The notes under the pieces were generated by a model. It was not told the origin of the DNA. It saw only the letters and a list, made by a program, of their open reading frames with translations, and did not search any database. A stretch of 39,748 nucleotides of DNA from Flammeovirgaceae bacterium UBA5008. Lineage in GTDB: Bacteria > Bacteroidota > Bacteroidia > Cytophagales > Cyclobacteriaceae. The first letter of the stretch is position 1, and every line of letters begins with the position of its first letter. The stretch is taken from NCBI GenBank assembly GCA_002398365.1, contig DGYK01000043.1:44626-84373 (forward strand), given 5' to 3'. The position numbers were made by a program, and so were the translations under genes. Below are positions 9,284 through 16,820 of the stretch, piece after piece.

Positions 9284-9316
9284 CAAATATAGGAATCGGG
9301 GGTAAAATCCGTCAAA
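9284..9316 (-). promoter_or_regulatory. Promoter for nqrF
   Basis: On the minus strand TTTG (9313-9316) is followed after 21 nt by TATATTTG (9284-9291). Both elements match the Bacteroidota vegetative promoter consensus exactly. Predicted transcription starts near 9277, about 13 nt before the nqrF ATG. Confidence 0.75.
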
Positions 9317-9347
9317 CCGTTTGAACTTAAAATAGCCTTAAAAAGCA

Positions 9348-9373
9348 AAAAAGCAGTTCGAAAACTGCTTTTT
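9348..9373 (-). terminator. Intrinsic terminator after hom
   Basis: A perfect 11-bp stem (9348-9358 with 9363-9373, core GCAGTT/AACTGC) has a stable CGAA tetraloop-type loop and a run of U on the minus strand. It lies just after the hom stop codon and marks the end of the metY-metX-hom operon. Confidence 0.85.
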
Positions 9374-9395
9374 ACCACTTGTTTGCCAATCCTTT

Positions 9396-10622
9396 TTAGG
9401 CAATAGCCAGCTCTTTCTTAGACAATTGATTAACTGCCTGCAAATTCAACTCTGGAGCCAAAATTACACTCACCTCCTCTTTCTTCGAAAGCTCTTGCAA
9501 TTTTTTAAGCGTGATGGAGCCTGTCATGTACTGAAGACCGTTGCCTTGATACCCACCTTTAAAAGTTTCAAAATCCGCTGGGGTAATTGCCGCTTTGTCT
9601 TGAAAACTAACAACCGCATCCACCACTGCATCATTTGAAAATGTAAAGTTCTCACCTTGAGTAAACTTCTTGTATTCGTAGCGGTAGTCGAAAGTCAAAG
9701 CGGAAATATCTGAAAGCACGGCTGAACCGGTAGGGTAACTGCCAGCACCCTTACCAATAAACACTTGTTTTTCCGCGAAAGCGCCCTCTACTAATACGGC
9801 ATTGTATTCGTTGCGTACGTTGGCCAGCATGTGATCGGCCGGAATAAACTGTGGTGCCACAAAACCAATGATCTTGCCACCTAATTTATAAGCACGAGCC
9901 ACTAATTTGATCGTCAGATTATTTTCACGCGCATATTTCAAATCAACTGCTGAAATTTTGTGGATACCCACATTGATGATTTCTTCGGGCTTCACAAATA
10001 CGCCAAAGGTGTGTGCGATGGCGATGGTCAACTTAAACTTCGGATCGAAGCCCTTCACATCCAAGGACGGATCGCTTTCCGCAAAACCCAATTCTTGCGC
10101 TTGCTTCAATGCTTCAGCATATCCTTTGCGTTCTTCAAATACTTTGGTAAGAATAAAATTGGTCGAGCCGTTAAAAATACCTTCAATGCTCGTGATCAAA
10201 TCATTGTCGTAGTACTCTTCGAGGTTGCGAAGAATCGGAATGCTCCCACACACTGCTCCTTCATATAAAACGGAGCGGTCGTACTTTTTCTGGAGTTCAA
10301 AAATTTCTTTCAGGTTTTCAGCCAGCATGCGTTTATTGGCCGTAACCACGTGTTTGCCATTGCGCAAAGCAGCCTTTACAATTTCATACGCGGCCGGGGC
10401 ATCGTCAATCAACTCGACTACAATGTCGATTTCCTTGTCAGTGAGGATATCATTTTTATCAAAGGTAAAAATGGCTGAATCTAAGGAACGCTGCTTCTCC
10501 CGATTCTTTACGCAGATTTTTTTAATCTCTGCCTTTACGCCATGCGTTTCGTTGAGCACGTGATACAAGCCTTGCCCTACTACGCCAAAACCAAACAATC
10601 CAATTTTTAATTTCTTCTTCAT
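9396..10622 (-). CDS. hom: Homoserine dehydrogenase
   Basis: This enzyme reduces aspartate semialdehyde to homoserine with NAD(P)H, the branch step leading to methionine and threonine. In the 408-aa protein the Rossmann glycine motif GFGVVGQG sits at residues 11-18. The central signature NGSTNFILTKVFEERKGYAEALKQAQELGFAESDPS-type segment (GIFNGSTNFIL, then GFAESDPSLDVKGFD) holds the catalytic residues. The C-terminal ~80 residues could be a short regulatory tail; a clear ACT domain is not obvious. It is a stand-alone dehydrogenase, not fused to aspartokinase. It is the last gene of the riboswitch-controlled operon, 7 bp after metX, which shows it is devoted to the methionine branch here. Threonine synthesis may use another copy elsewhere. 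Confidence 0.93.
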   Translation of the reverse strand: MKKKLKIGLFGFGVVGQGLYHVLNETHGVKAEIKKICVKNREKQRSLDSAIFTFDKNDILTDKEIDIVVELIDDAPAAYEIVKAALRNGKHVVTANKRMLAENLKEIFELQKKYDRSVLYEGAVCGSIPILRNLEEYYDNDLITSIEGIFNGSTNFILTKVFEERKGYAEALKQAQELGFAESDPSLDVKGFDPKFKLTIAIAHTFGVFVKPEEIINVGIHKISAVDLKYARENNLTIKLVARAYKLGGKIIGFVAPQFIPADHMLANVRNEYNAVLVEGAFAEKQVFIGKGAGSYPTGSAVLSDISALTFDYRYEYKKFTQGENFTFSNDAVVDAVVSFQDKAAITPADFETFKGGYQGNGLQYMTGSITLKKLQELSKKEEVSVILAPELNLQAVNQLSKKELAIA

Positions 10623-10629
10623 TTCTAAT

Positions 10630-11727
10630 TTACAAGTTTATGTCTTCCAGCGAATCAAAGTCGGTAGAAGACGATTCGGTTAATACTACTTCTTGTTCTT
10701 TTTGAGGCGAGCGCAAAAACTGATTCACCAGCTTTTTGAATTTCACAAACTCCACTAGAAATCCATCATGACCATACAGCGACTCGATTACATTTAGCTG
10801 CGCACCCGGAATATGATGTGCCAGATACTTTTGCTCGCGCAGCGGGAACAACAAATCACTGTCGATTCCAACTACCAGCGTACGCGCCTGAATTTGCTTC
10901 AACGCCTGCACCACGCTGTTTCGGTTTCTTCCTACCTGATGGCTGTCCATCATTTTGGTGAGTAGCCAATACGAATAAGCATTGAATCGACTCGCTAATT
11001 TTTGTCCTTGATAGCGTTGATACGAGCTGGCTCTAAAGTCATCTAATTTTTGATTCTCTCTTTCCGATTGTGTTTCTTCAAAAGTTTCGTACGTGCGAAA
11101 TGAAATCATACCCATTGCGCGTGCGGCTTTCATGCCCTCCACACCGGCTCGCACATCATTTTCTTTCCATGTGGCATCCGCTGCTATGGCCATGCGCTGC
11201 GCTTCGTTGAAGGCAATGCCCCAAGGCGAATGAAAGGCATTACAAGCAATGGCAATCAGGTTTTGAAAAACGGTTGGCTGTTGAATGGCCCACTCAAGGG
11301 CTTGTTGACCGCCCAGCGATCCTCCAATCAATGAGTGAACTTTGTCAATTCCTAATGCAACTCGCAAGTGATCAAATGCACGAACGACATCGCGGTTGGT
11401 GACCAATGGAAAATCATGAAAGAAATTTTTTCCTGATTTTGGATTGATGGAAAGTGGACCGGTAGATCCGTAGCAGCCGCCCAATGTATTGGCACAGATG
11501 ATAAAATAATCACGTGGATCGTAAGGGCTTCCTTCGGTAAAAAAATCCTTCCACCAATCGGTAAAGTCTGAACTCCCCGTAAGGGCATGACAAACCCACA
11601 CCACATTGGATTTATCTTTATTCAATTGACCCAAAGTGGTGTACTTGAGTTGAAAGCCGGGGAGTATGCTCCCCGACTCTAATTCAAATTCTTCCGAATG
11701 ATGAAAAATGGATTCTGTTTTTACCAT
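10630..11727 (-). CDS. metX: Homoserine O-acetyltransferase
   Basis: MetX transfers acetyl from acetyl-CoA to homoserine, giving O-acetylhomoserine for direct sulfhydrylation. The 365-aa protein has the alpha/beta-hydrolase fold of the family. The nucleophile is S137 in IGGSLGGQQALEW, the acid is D291 in VGIDSDLLFP and the base is H320 in LYGHDGFLVEF. The N-terminal motif NVVWVCHALTGSSDF matches the family oxyanion region. Some members use succinyl-CoA instead; an acetyl donor fits the neighbouring metY but cannot be proved from sequence alone. The C-terminal ~25 residues are an acidic/serine-rich extension. It starts 3 bp after the metY stop, indicating tight cotranscription. Confidence 0.93.
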   Translation of the reverse strand: MVKTESIFHHSEEFELESGSILPGFQLKYTTLGQLNKDKSNVVWVCHALTGSSDFTDWWKDFFTEGSPYDPRDYFIICANTLGGCYGSTGPLSINPKSGKNFFHDFPLVTNRDVVRAFDHLRVALGIDKVHSLIGGSLGGQQALEWAIQQPTVFQNLIAIACNAFHSPWGIAFNEAQRMAIAADATWKENDVRAGVEGMKAARAMGMISFRTYETFEETQSERENQKLDDFRASSYQRYQGQKLASRFNAYSYWLLTKMMDSHQVGRNRNSVVQALKQIQARTLVVGIDSDLLFPLREQKYLAHHIPGAQLNVIESLYGHDGFLVEFVKFKKLVNQFLRSPQKEQEVVLTESSSTDFDSLEDINL

Positions 11728-11730
11728 GCC

Positions 11731-13053
11731 TTATGCTACGAGTTCTTTTTTGAAAGCCTTTTCAAATGCTTGTTGGAAATCAGCTTTGATGTCATCGATA
11801 TGTTCTAAACCTACCGAAACACGCAACAACGTAGGCAATACACCGGACGAAATTTGTTCTTCATCTGACAATTGCTGATGTGTGGTGGCCGATGGTTGTA
11901 TGATCAATGTCTTCGCATCGCCCACATTCGCCAGGTGACTTACTAACTTCAGGTTGTCCACCAACTGTGTGGTGTTTTCTTTTGTTCCTTTTACAGTAAA
12001 CGACAGCACCGCGCCAAAGCCATTTTTCAAGTATTTTTTCGCCAGCTTGTGGTATGTGCTACTTGCTAATCCCGGATAGTTGACGGTTTCAACATTGGGA
12101 TGCTGCTCCAACCATTGCGCCAAAGCCAATGCGTTGTCTACCGCACGCTGCACTCGAAGTGAAAGAGTCTCCAGTCCTTGAATTAATAAGAATGAATTGA
12201 ATGGGCTGATGGCCGGACCAAAATCACGAAGACCTTCTACGCGTGCGCGAATGATGAACGCAATGTTTGGTAACCCAAGTGGGTTTCCTTCACCGAAAAT
12301 TTCCCAGAATTTCAAGCCATGATAGCCTTCGCTTGGTTCAGTGAATTGTGTGAATTTACCGTTACCCCAATTATAATTTCCACCGTCTACAATAACTCCA
12401 CCAATCGAAGTACCGTGTCCACCAATCCATTTGGTAGCAGACTCCACCACTACGTTGGCACCGTGTTCCAGCGGGCGGAATAAAAATCCACCGGCACCAA
12501 ATGTATTGTCAACGATCAAAGGAAGGTCATGCTTCTTTGCTAATGCCGCGATCGCTTCGAAATCCGGAATGTTAAATCCGGGATTACCAATGGTTTCCAG
12601 ATAAATGGCTTTGGTTTTTGCGTTGATGTGCTTTTCGAAAGCTTCAACTGAATCGCCTTCGGCAAAACGAACTTCTACGCCTAGGCGTTTGAATGCTACT
12701 TTGAATTGATTGTAGGTGCCACCATAAAGAAATGAAGTAGACACAAAATTATCTCCGGCTTGAAGAATGTTGTTGAGTGCTATAAACTGAGCTGCCTGAC
12801 CAGAGCCTACGGCAAGAGCTGCTACACCGCCTTCGAGAGCCGCTATGCGCTTCTCAAACACATCGGTGGTTGGGTTCATAATGCGTGTGTAAATGTTTCC
12901 GAATTCTTTCAGTGCAAAAAGATTAGCACCGTGCTGTGAATTCTTGAAAACATATGAAGTTGTTTGATAAATCGGTACGGCACGTGAGCCTGTTGTAGGA
13001 TCGACATCTTGACCTGCATGTAATTGGAGAGTTTCGAAACGTAAGCTTGACAT
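11731..13053 (-). CDS. metY: O-acetylhomoserine sulfhydrylase (aminocarboxypropyltransferase)
   Basis: This PLP enzyme of the Cys/Met-metabolism family makes homocysteine from O-acetylhomoserine and sulfide. The chosen 440-aa form begins MSSLRFETLQLHAGQ, which matches the conserved N-terminus of the family. The PLP lysine is K208 in VESATKWIGGHGTS, with D182 (LIVDNTFGA) for the pyridine nitrogen. The large GFHGLKF-type insert and FNSFLLIQGLETLSLR are typical of MetY rather than MetB. The frame remains open for 31 more codons to an ATG at 13146, but that extension looks like untranslated leader rather than protein. It is the first enzyme gene of the operon, 128 bp downstream of the cysteine-run leader frame and behind a SAM-I riboswitch. 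Confidence 0.93.
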   Translation of the reverse strand: MSSLRFETLQLHAGQDVDPTTGSRAVPIYQTTSYVFKNSQHGANLFALKEFGNIYTRIMNPTTDVFEKRIAALEGGVAALAVGSGQAAQFIALNNILQAGDNFVSTSFLYGGTYNQFKVAFKRLGVEVRFAEGDSVEAFEKHINAKTKAIYLETIGNPGFNIPDFEAIAALAKKHDLPLIVDNTFGAGGFLFRPLEHGANVVVESATKWIGGHGTSIGGVIVDGGNYNWGNGKFTQFTEPSEGYHGLKFWEIFGEGNPLGLPNIAFIIRARVEGLRDFGPAISPFNSFLLIQGLETLSLRVQRAVDNALALAQWLEQHPNVETVNYPGLASSTYHKLAKKYLKNGFGAVLSFTVKGTKENTTQLVDNLKLVSHLANVGDAKTLIIQPSATTHQQLSDEEQISSGVLPTLLRVSVGLEHIDDIKADFQQAFEKAFKKELVA

Positions 13054-13155
13054 ATAATTGGTTGATTTAAAGTTTTTTTGATTTGATAAAAAAGAAAATT
13101 TGAATGTGGACATAATCGTAGCCATACCTGTCACTTGGCAGACCATAGATTAGTT

Positions 13156-13193
13156 TGTTGCTGGAAGCGGTTCGCTAACAATTAGCAGCAACA
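13156..13193 (-). promoter_or_regulatory. Candidate attenuation hairpin in the metY leader
   Basis: In the minus-strand RNA, UGUUGCUG (13193-13186, the last cysteine codons of the leader peptide) is perfectly complementary to CAGCAACA (13163-13156), with an inner AGCG/CGCU pairing between them. An identical UGUUGCUG at 13220-13213 (first cysteine run) competes for the same partner. No U-run follows, so this is not a standard intrinsic terminator. It could gate translation or Rho access. Confidence 0.5.
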
Positions 13194-13301
13194 GCTACAA
13201 CAACACATGTTGCAGCAACAACAATCGAGAATGAATTGTAATCTGGATTTGAGAACCTGCAATCGGAACGACTGCTCAATTGAACGGATGAATGTTTTCA
13301 T
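13182..13301 (-). CDS. Cysteine-run leader peptide of the met operon (39 aa)
   Basis: An ATG-initiated frame of 39 codons begins 11 nt after the 3' strand of the riboswitch P1 helix and ends at TAA 13182-13184. It starts MKTFIRSIEQSFRLQ and ends DCCCCNMCCCSCCC, so 10 of its last 13 residues are cysteine. The two runs end in identical TGTTGCTGC codon triplets. A second in-frame ATG at 13208 would give the short form MCCCSCCC. Such a run of one amino acid just upstream of a biosynthetic operon is the classic layout of an attenuation leader peptide, where ribosome speed reports charged tRNA level. Cysteine fits, because MetY works in sulfur amino acid synthesis. The translation is read directly from sequence; the regulatory role is inferred. 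It is too short for standard gene finders. Confidence 0.72.
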   Translation of the reverse strand: MKTFIRSIEQSFRLQVLKSRLQFILDCCCCNMCCCSCCC

Positions 13302-13312
13302 TTTAACACCGG

Positions 13313-13434
13313 TTTATAGCTCCCCAAAGACCTTCTTAGGGGCAGGACTTAGCACCTTTTTTCTTTCCGATTCAATCGGTTGGAAGGGGTTGCTAGCGTT
13401 TCATCGAGCCTGTCTCTCCACGCTTCTTTATAAA
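13313..13434 (-). ncRNA. SAM-I (S-box) riboswitch
   Basis: This is a cis-regulatory RNA that binds S-adenosylmethionine and lowers expression of methionine genes when SAM is plentiful. On the minus strand P1 is formed by TTTATA (13434-13429) and TATAAA (13318-13313). Inside it, in order, are the S-box conserved blocks GTGGAGAGACAGG, TCGATGAAACGCTAGCAACC and AAGGTGCTAAGTCCTGCC. A P3 hairpin (CCGA/TCGG) and a P4 hairpin (CCCCTAAGA with TCTTTGGGG) are also present. The expression platform is not an obvious terminator. The leader-peptide ATG sits 11 nt after P1, so SAM binding might act on its translation. It serves the metY-metX-hom operon. Confidence 0.92.
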
Positions 13435-13470
13435 TCGGCTGGCCAAAAAGCCTTACCGACTATGATGACA

Positions 13471-13502
13471 CAAACGTATACCAACTTAGTAGAGTTTCCA
13501 AA
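13471..13502 (-). promoter_or_regulatory. Promoter of the metY-metX-hom operon
   Basis: On the minus strand TTTG (13499-13502) is followed after 20 nt by TACGTTTG (13471-13478), an exact Bacteroidota -33/-7 pair. Predicted transcription starts near 13465, about 30 nt before the riboswitch P1 helix. The transcript would include riboswitch, leader peptide and the three enzyme genes. Confidence 0.75.
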
Positions 13503-13553
13503 TGCTTCTTAAAAAAATTGTTAAAAAAGTTAGCTCACAACCGTTTGGTCGAC

Positions 13554-15311
13554 TCAGGAGTTGTAAGGAATGCGGACCACAAACGATGATCCCTGATTGG
13601 GAACGCTGACAAAATCGATGTCACCCTGCGTGCGTTCCACAGCTCTCTTTAATATATATAAACCCAAGCCCGAGCCATGATTTTTTTCGGTGGCGCGGTA
13701 AAACATATTAAAAATGCTACTCTGATGCTCGGAAGGTATGCCCTGACCATTGTCCTCAACACGCATGATCACATGGTCATCGTCTTTAAATACTGAAATC
13801 TTGATAAGAGATTCCACATTGGTGCGCGAGTACTTAATTGCGTTTTCGATTAAATTCTGCAAAATGGTATTGATGATGGCCCACTCGGCTAAAAAGTCAT
13901 ATACACTAATCGATTTTTCAAACTTCACACGAGAAAAATTGGCCAGATAACGGCAGGAGTCAATGCACTCGTTTACCAGTTTCTCGAAATTAATCTTTGA
14001 TTTCAGCTTTTCTGTATTCTTAATTTCCGTCAGGTTGATCAATCCGATAACGATATCATTCATTCGTACCGCTTGTGAATGATACATATCAAAAATGGCC
14101 AGTGACTTCGGGTCTTTGATGTCAAGCTTGACTACATTATATAAACCAAGCAATGAAGAAATAGGGCCCTTCAAATCGTGCGAAACACGGTAAAAGAACG
14201 AATCTAGCTCCGCATTTTTCTTCTCTACAATTTCACTTTTCTCTTTTTGCGCTTTCGCCTCACGTTCCAAAGATTCAATCTTGGAAAGCGCCTCGTAGCT
14301 TTTAATGATATTATAATTCTCGTTGTTAATGACCTCTTCTTTTTGCAAGAAATACTTTTCCAAATAGCCCAGCGCCAATTGGGTGTTCCCCTCCTTCTTC
14401 GCCAGGGTGTATAAATTAAAATTCGCTTTGAATGATACTAATTGCACTTTGTACTTTTCACCCAACTCCAATGCCAGATTGAAATAGCGATGTGCCTGCT
14501 CTACATTACCCAATCCTTGATATGAGATACCGATTTTGTTGTAGGCCATCCCCAAGCCAAGCATGTCTTCGGCTGCTGAAAGTACTTCTGTTACTTGTTC
14601 TAGATCAGTGAGCGCCTCTTCAAACCTAAGCTGTTGAATAAAAAGTTTAGCACGACCGTATAATGCGAATGCCAGACCGCGTGTATCGCCACTCTGGGTT
14701 TTTAATAAAATGCTTCGACCAATCACATCAAACGCCAATTGCGTTTTACCCTGCTTGCTGTAAATTCCTGACAAAGGATTAAGCGCATTGGACTCCAGGC
14801 TAATATCATTTACCTGACGGCTCGCTTCGATGGACTTTTCATACGATTCAATGGCTTTGTCATGATCATTGAAGTATTCATAAATAGTGCCCATGCTTTT
14901 CAGCGTTCGAGCCTGATTATGGTAGTCACCCAACTGACGATAGGCGGCCAGACAGTGCGAAAGTTCAATTAGTCCCTGGTGGTATTTATTGGTCCGGTAA
15001 TAAATACCTCCAATATTATAACGGGCATCGGCAATGCCCTTGATGTTTTGCTTTTGTTCAAAGTACCGAAGTGCCTGTGAAGAAAACTTTTCAGCAATTT
15101 CGAATTCGCCTCGAATAAGGTGAAATAAGCCCAATAAGTTTTCAGCTTTAGCAATCCCCTCTTCGTATTTTAATTCTTGAAAGTTTTGTAACGCTTGTTG
15201 CGCCATTTGTAGACTTCGAACCAAGTCTTGACCACGTAGGTCGTATGCTTTTTTTAACTGGTTTTCCAAATCCAGTATAAGCGTAGGGGATTGCGCCTTA
15301 ACTTCGTGCAT
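13554..15311 (-). CDS. Soluble TPR-containing sensor histidine kinase
   Basis: A 585-aa kinase without signal peptide or membrane helix, so it is probably cytoplasmic. Residues about 1-345 are tetratricopeptide repeats (for example GIADARYNIGGIYYRTNKYHQGLIE-type units), followed by a charged coiled coil. The HisKA helix has phospho-acceptor H378 in FFYRVSHDLKGPIS. The HATPase domain shows the N box (LIENAIKYSR), G1 box (VEDNGQGIP) and G2 box (GSGLGLYILKRAVE), so the kinase looks active. No response regulator is adjacent, so its partner is unknown. I place the start at the ATG at 15311; a TTG four codons earlier (15323) is also possible. It lies downstream of the DinB-like gene on the same strand and is probably cotranscribed with fabG. 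Confidence 0.85.
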   Translation of the reverse strand: MHEVKAQSPTLILDLENQLKKAYDLRGQDLVRSLQMAQQALQNFQELKYEEGIAKAENLLGLFHLIRGEFEIAEKFSSQALRYFEQKQNIKGIADARYNIGGIYYRTNKYHQGLIELSHCLAAYRQLGDYHNQARTLKSMGTIYEYFNDHDKAIESYEKSIEASRQVNDISLESNALNPLSGIYSKQGKTQLAFDVIGRSILLKTQSGDTRGLAFALYGRAKLFIQQLRFEEALTDLEQVTEVLSAAEDMLGLGMAYNKIGISYQGLGNVEQAHRYFNLALELGEKYKVQLVSFKANFNLYTLAKKEGNTQLALGYLEKYFLQKEEVINNENYNIIKSYEALSKIESLEREAKAQKEKSEIVEKKNAELDSFFYRVSHDLKGPISSLLGLYNVVKLDIKDPKSLAIFDMYHSQAVRMNDIVIGLINLTEIKNTEKLKSKINFEKLVNECIDSCRYLANFSRVKFEKSISVYDFLAEWAIINTILQNLIENAIKYSRTNVESLIKISVFKDDDHVIMRVEDNGQGIPSEHQSSIFNMFYRATEKNHGSGLGLYILKRAVERTQGDIDFVSVPNQGSSFVVRIPYNS

Positions 15312-15344
15312 AGTGTGCTCCAAAGTTAAAGAAAGTGTATCAGA

Positions 15345-15809
15345 TTATTTCGGGTTTGATTCAATTACCTTTTTAAGTAATGCAATTTGACCAAGGTGGT
15401 AAACATCGTGTTGAATGATTCCATGCAGCAGTGTATAGTAAGTATAACGGAACTGGTTACTAGGAACCAACTCACTCAAACGCTCTTCCGGAAATTGTTT
15501 CACGGCAATCACCAAATCCTCCTGACTTTGTTGCAAGCGCTTGATGGTATCATCCCAATTTTGAGAAATCGGGAAATTGATGGCGTCACTGACTTGAAAC
15601 GCTGCATCACCCAACAGGCGCCTTGTCGCAAATGTTCGCCAGCTGATCATGTGCTCGACCAATTCAGCTATGCTGTGTGTATCGGCTAACCGTTGATTAA
15701 CTGTTTGCGGATTGACTGTTTTCAGAATCTCCATGATAGAAGACCCGTACCACGGCTGCTGATCAAACGTCTTTTCCAGCAGCCGGGTAATGCGATCTAT
15801 TTCTGCCAT
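15345..15809 (-). CDS. DinB-like metal-binding four-helix protein
   Basis: A 154-aa protein of the DinB/YfiT-like superfamily, small four-helix bundles with a divalent metal held by three histidines. The expected triad is visible as H53 (LVEHMISWR), H134 and H138 (IIQHDVYHLGQIALL). The final helix signature HDxYHxGQ is the most diagnostic part. Family members include thiol S-transferases that use bacillithiol, mycothiol or glutathione, and many of unknown role; the substrate here cannot be told. The gene lies 6 bp downstream of fabG and 21-33 bp upstream of the histidine kinase, so the three appear to form one transcript. Confidence 0.85.
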   Translation of the reverse strand: MAEIDRITRLLEKTFDQQPWYGSSIMEILKTVNPQTVNQRLADTHSIAELVEHMISWRTFATRRLLGDAAFQVSDAINFPISQNWDDTIKRLQQSQEDLVIAVKQFPEERLSELVPSNQFRYTYYTLLHGIIQHDVYHLGQIALLKKVIESNPK

Positions 15810-15815
15810 TTGCTT

Positions 15816-16562
15816 CTAGGTTAGCATACCACCGTCTACCTGAATTACCTGACCGGTAATATAGGTGGACATATCTGATGCTAAGAAAATACATGCATCT
15901 GCCACATCTTCCGGTTTGCCACCGCGCTTGAGTGGAATGGCATCGCGCCAGCTCTGAACCGTTTTCTCATCGAGCTTGCCTGTCATTTCGGTTTCGATAA
16001 AGCCCGGGGCAATGGCATTGGAACGAATTCCTCTGGATCCCAATTCTAACGCAATTGCTTTTGTGAATCCAATAATGCCCGCTTTTGAAGCTGCATAGTT
16101 CGACTGGCCGGCATTGCCTTTTAAACCAACCACCGAAGTCATGTTAATAATCGATCCTGACTTTTGCTTCATCATAGGTTTGCATGCTGCCTTTACTGTA
16201 TTGAAGCATGATTTTAAGTTGACCTGCATGATTTTATCCCATGCCTCTTCCGTCATGCGCAGCAATAAATTATCCATGGTGATGCCCGCATTGTTAACCA
16301 GAATATCCAGCGAGCCGAATTCGGCAACCACATCATTAATCAGTTTATCGGCTTGTGCAAAATCAGAAGCATCCGAACGATATCCTTTGGCCTTGATCCC
16401 TTTGGCGGCAAGCTCTGCTTCGAGCGCTTGACCTTGCTCTACGCTGGAAAGATAGGTGAATGCCACGTTGGCACCTTGTTCGGCAAATTTAAGTGCAATC
16501 GAGCGACCAATACCTTTGGATGCTCCGGTAACAAGGGCGGTTTTACTTTGAAGTAGTTTCAT
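15816..16562 (-). CDS. fabG: 3-oxoacyl-[acyl-carrier-protein] reductase
   Basis: FabG performs the NADPH-dependent keto reduction of the fatty acid elongation cycle. The 248-aa short-chain dehydrogenase has the cofactor motif TGASKGIG (12-19), the NNAG motif (90-93) and the catalytic S143, Y156 and K160 (MTSVVGLKGNAGQSNYAASK). The C-terminus ITGQVIQVDGGMLT is the standard FabG ending. Motif spacing and length equal those of true FabG enzymes, though a related SDR acting on another substrate cannot be fully excluded because no other fab genes are nearby. It heads the fabG-DinB-kinase unit. Confidence 0.9.
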   Translation of the reverse strand: MKLLQSKTALVTGASKGIGRSIALKFAEQGANVAFTYLSSVEQGQALEAELAAKGIKAKGYRSDASDFAQADKLINDVVAEFGSLDILVNNAGITMDNLLLRMTEEAWDKIMQVNLKSCFNTVKAACKPMMKQKSGSIINMTSVVGLKGNAGQSNYAASKAGIIGFTKAIALELGSRGIRSNAIAPGFIETEMTGKLDEKTVQSWRDAIPLKRGGKPEDVADACIFLASDMSTYITGQVIQVDGGMLT

Positions 16563-16756
16563 TTTTTGATCAGTATGTTTAAAAATAAAATTTACAAACT
16601 AGTGATGGCCTACGCACTTTATTTTTCGTCAGCCGCTGAATATGCTAGCGGCCAGCAAGTCTGCCAGCATTTCTGCGGCTAATGATGGCTGCAACCGAAT
16701 AAATTTCTTTCTGCTTCTTTCGGTTCGAGTGGGCCAATCGCCATGCGAAACTAATC

Positions 16757-16788
16757 TTTTTTCCGCATCAGATTTTGGGTTAATTTTG
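16757..16788 (+). promoter_or_regulatory. Promoter candidate for lpdA
   Basis: TAATTTTG (16781-16788) matches the TAnnTTTG -7 element exactly. A TTTT (16757-16760) lies 20 nt upstream at the -33 position, a weak match to TTTG. Predicted transcription starts near 16795, about 26 nt before the ATG. The rest of the 258-bp fabG-lpdA gap holds only a 6-bp inverted repeat (16632-16637 / 16647-16652). Confidence 0.5.
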
Positions 16789-16820
16789 ACCTTTCTTGAA
16801 ATACTTAAATAAAAATTTAT

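Noticed and set aside
13054..13146. N-terminal extension of MetY by 31 residues
   Set aside because: The family N-terminus starts at the ATG at 13053; the extension is low in family character and lies in the regulatory leader.
13207..13512. Plus-strand 101-aa frame beginning with a glutamine run
   Set aside because: It is the antisense of the riboswitch and leader peptide; the Gln run (CAA/CAG) is the complement of the TGT/TGC cysteine codons.
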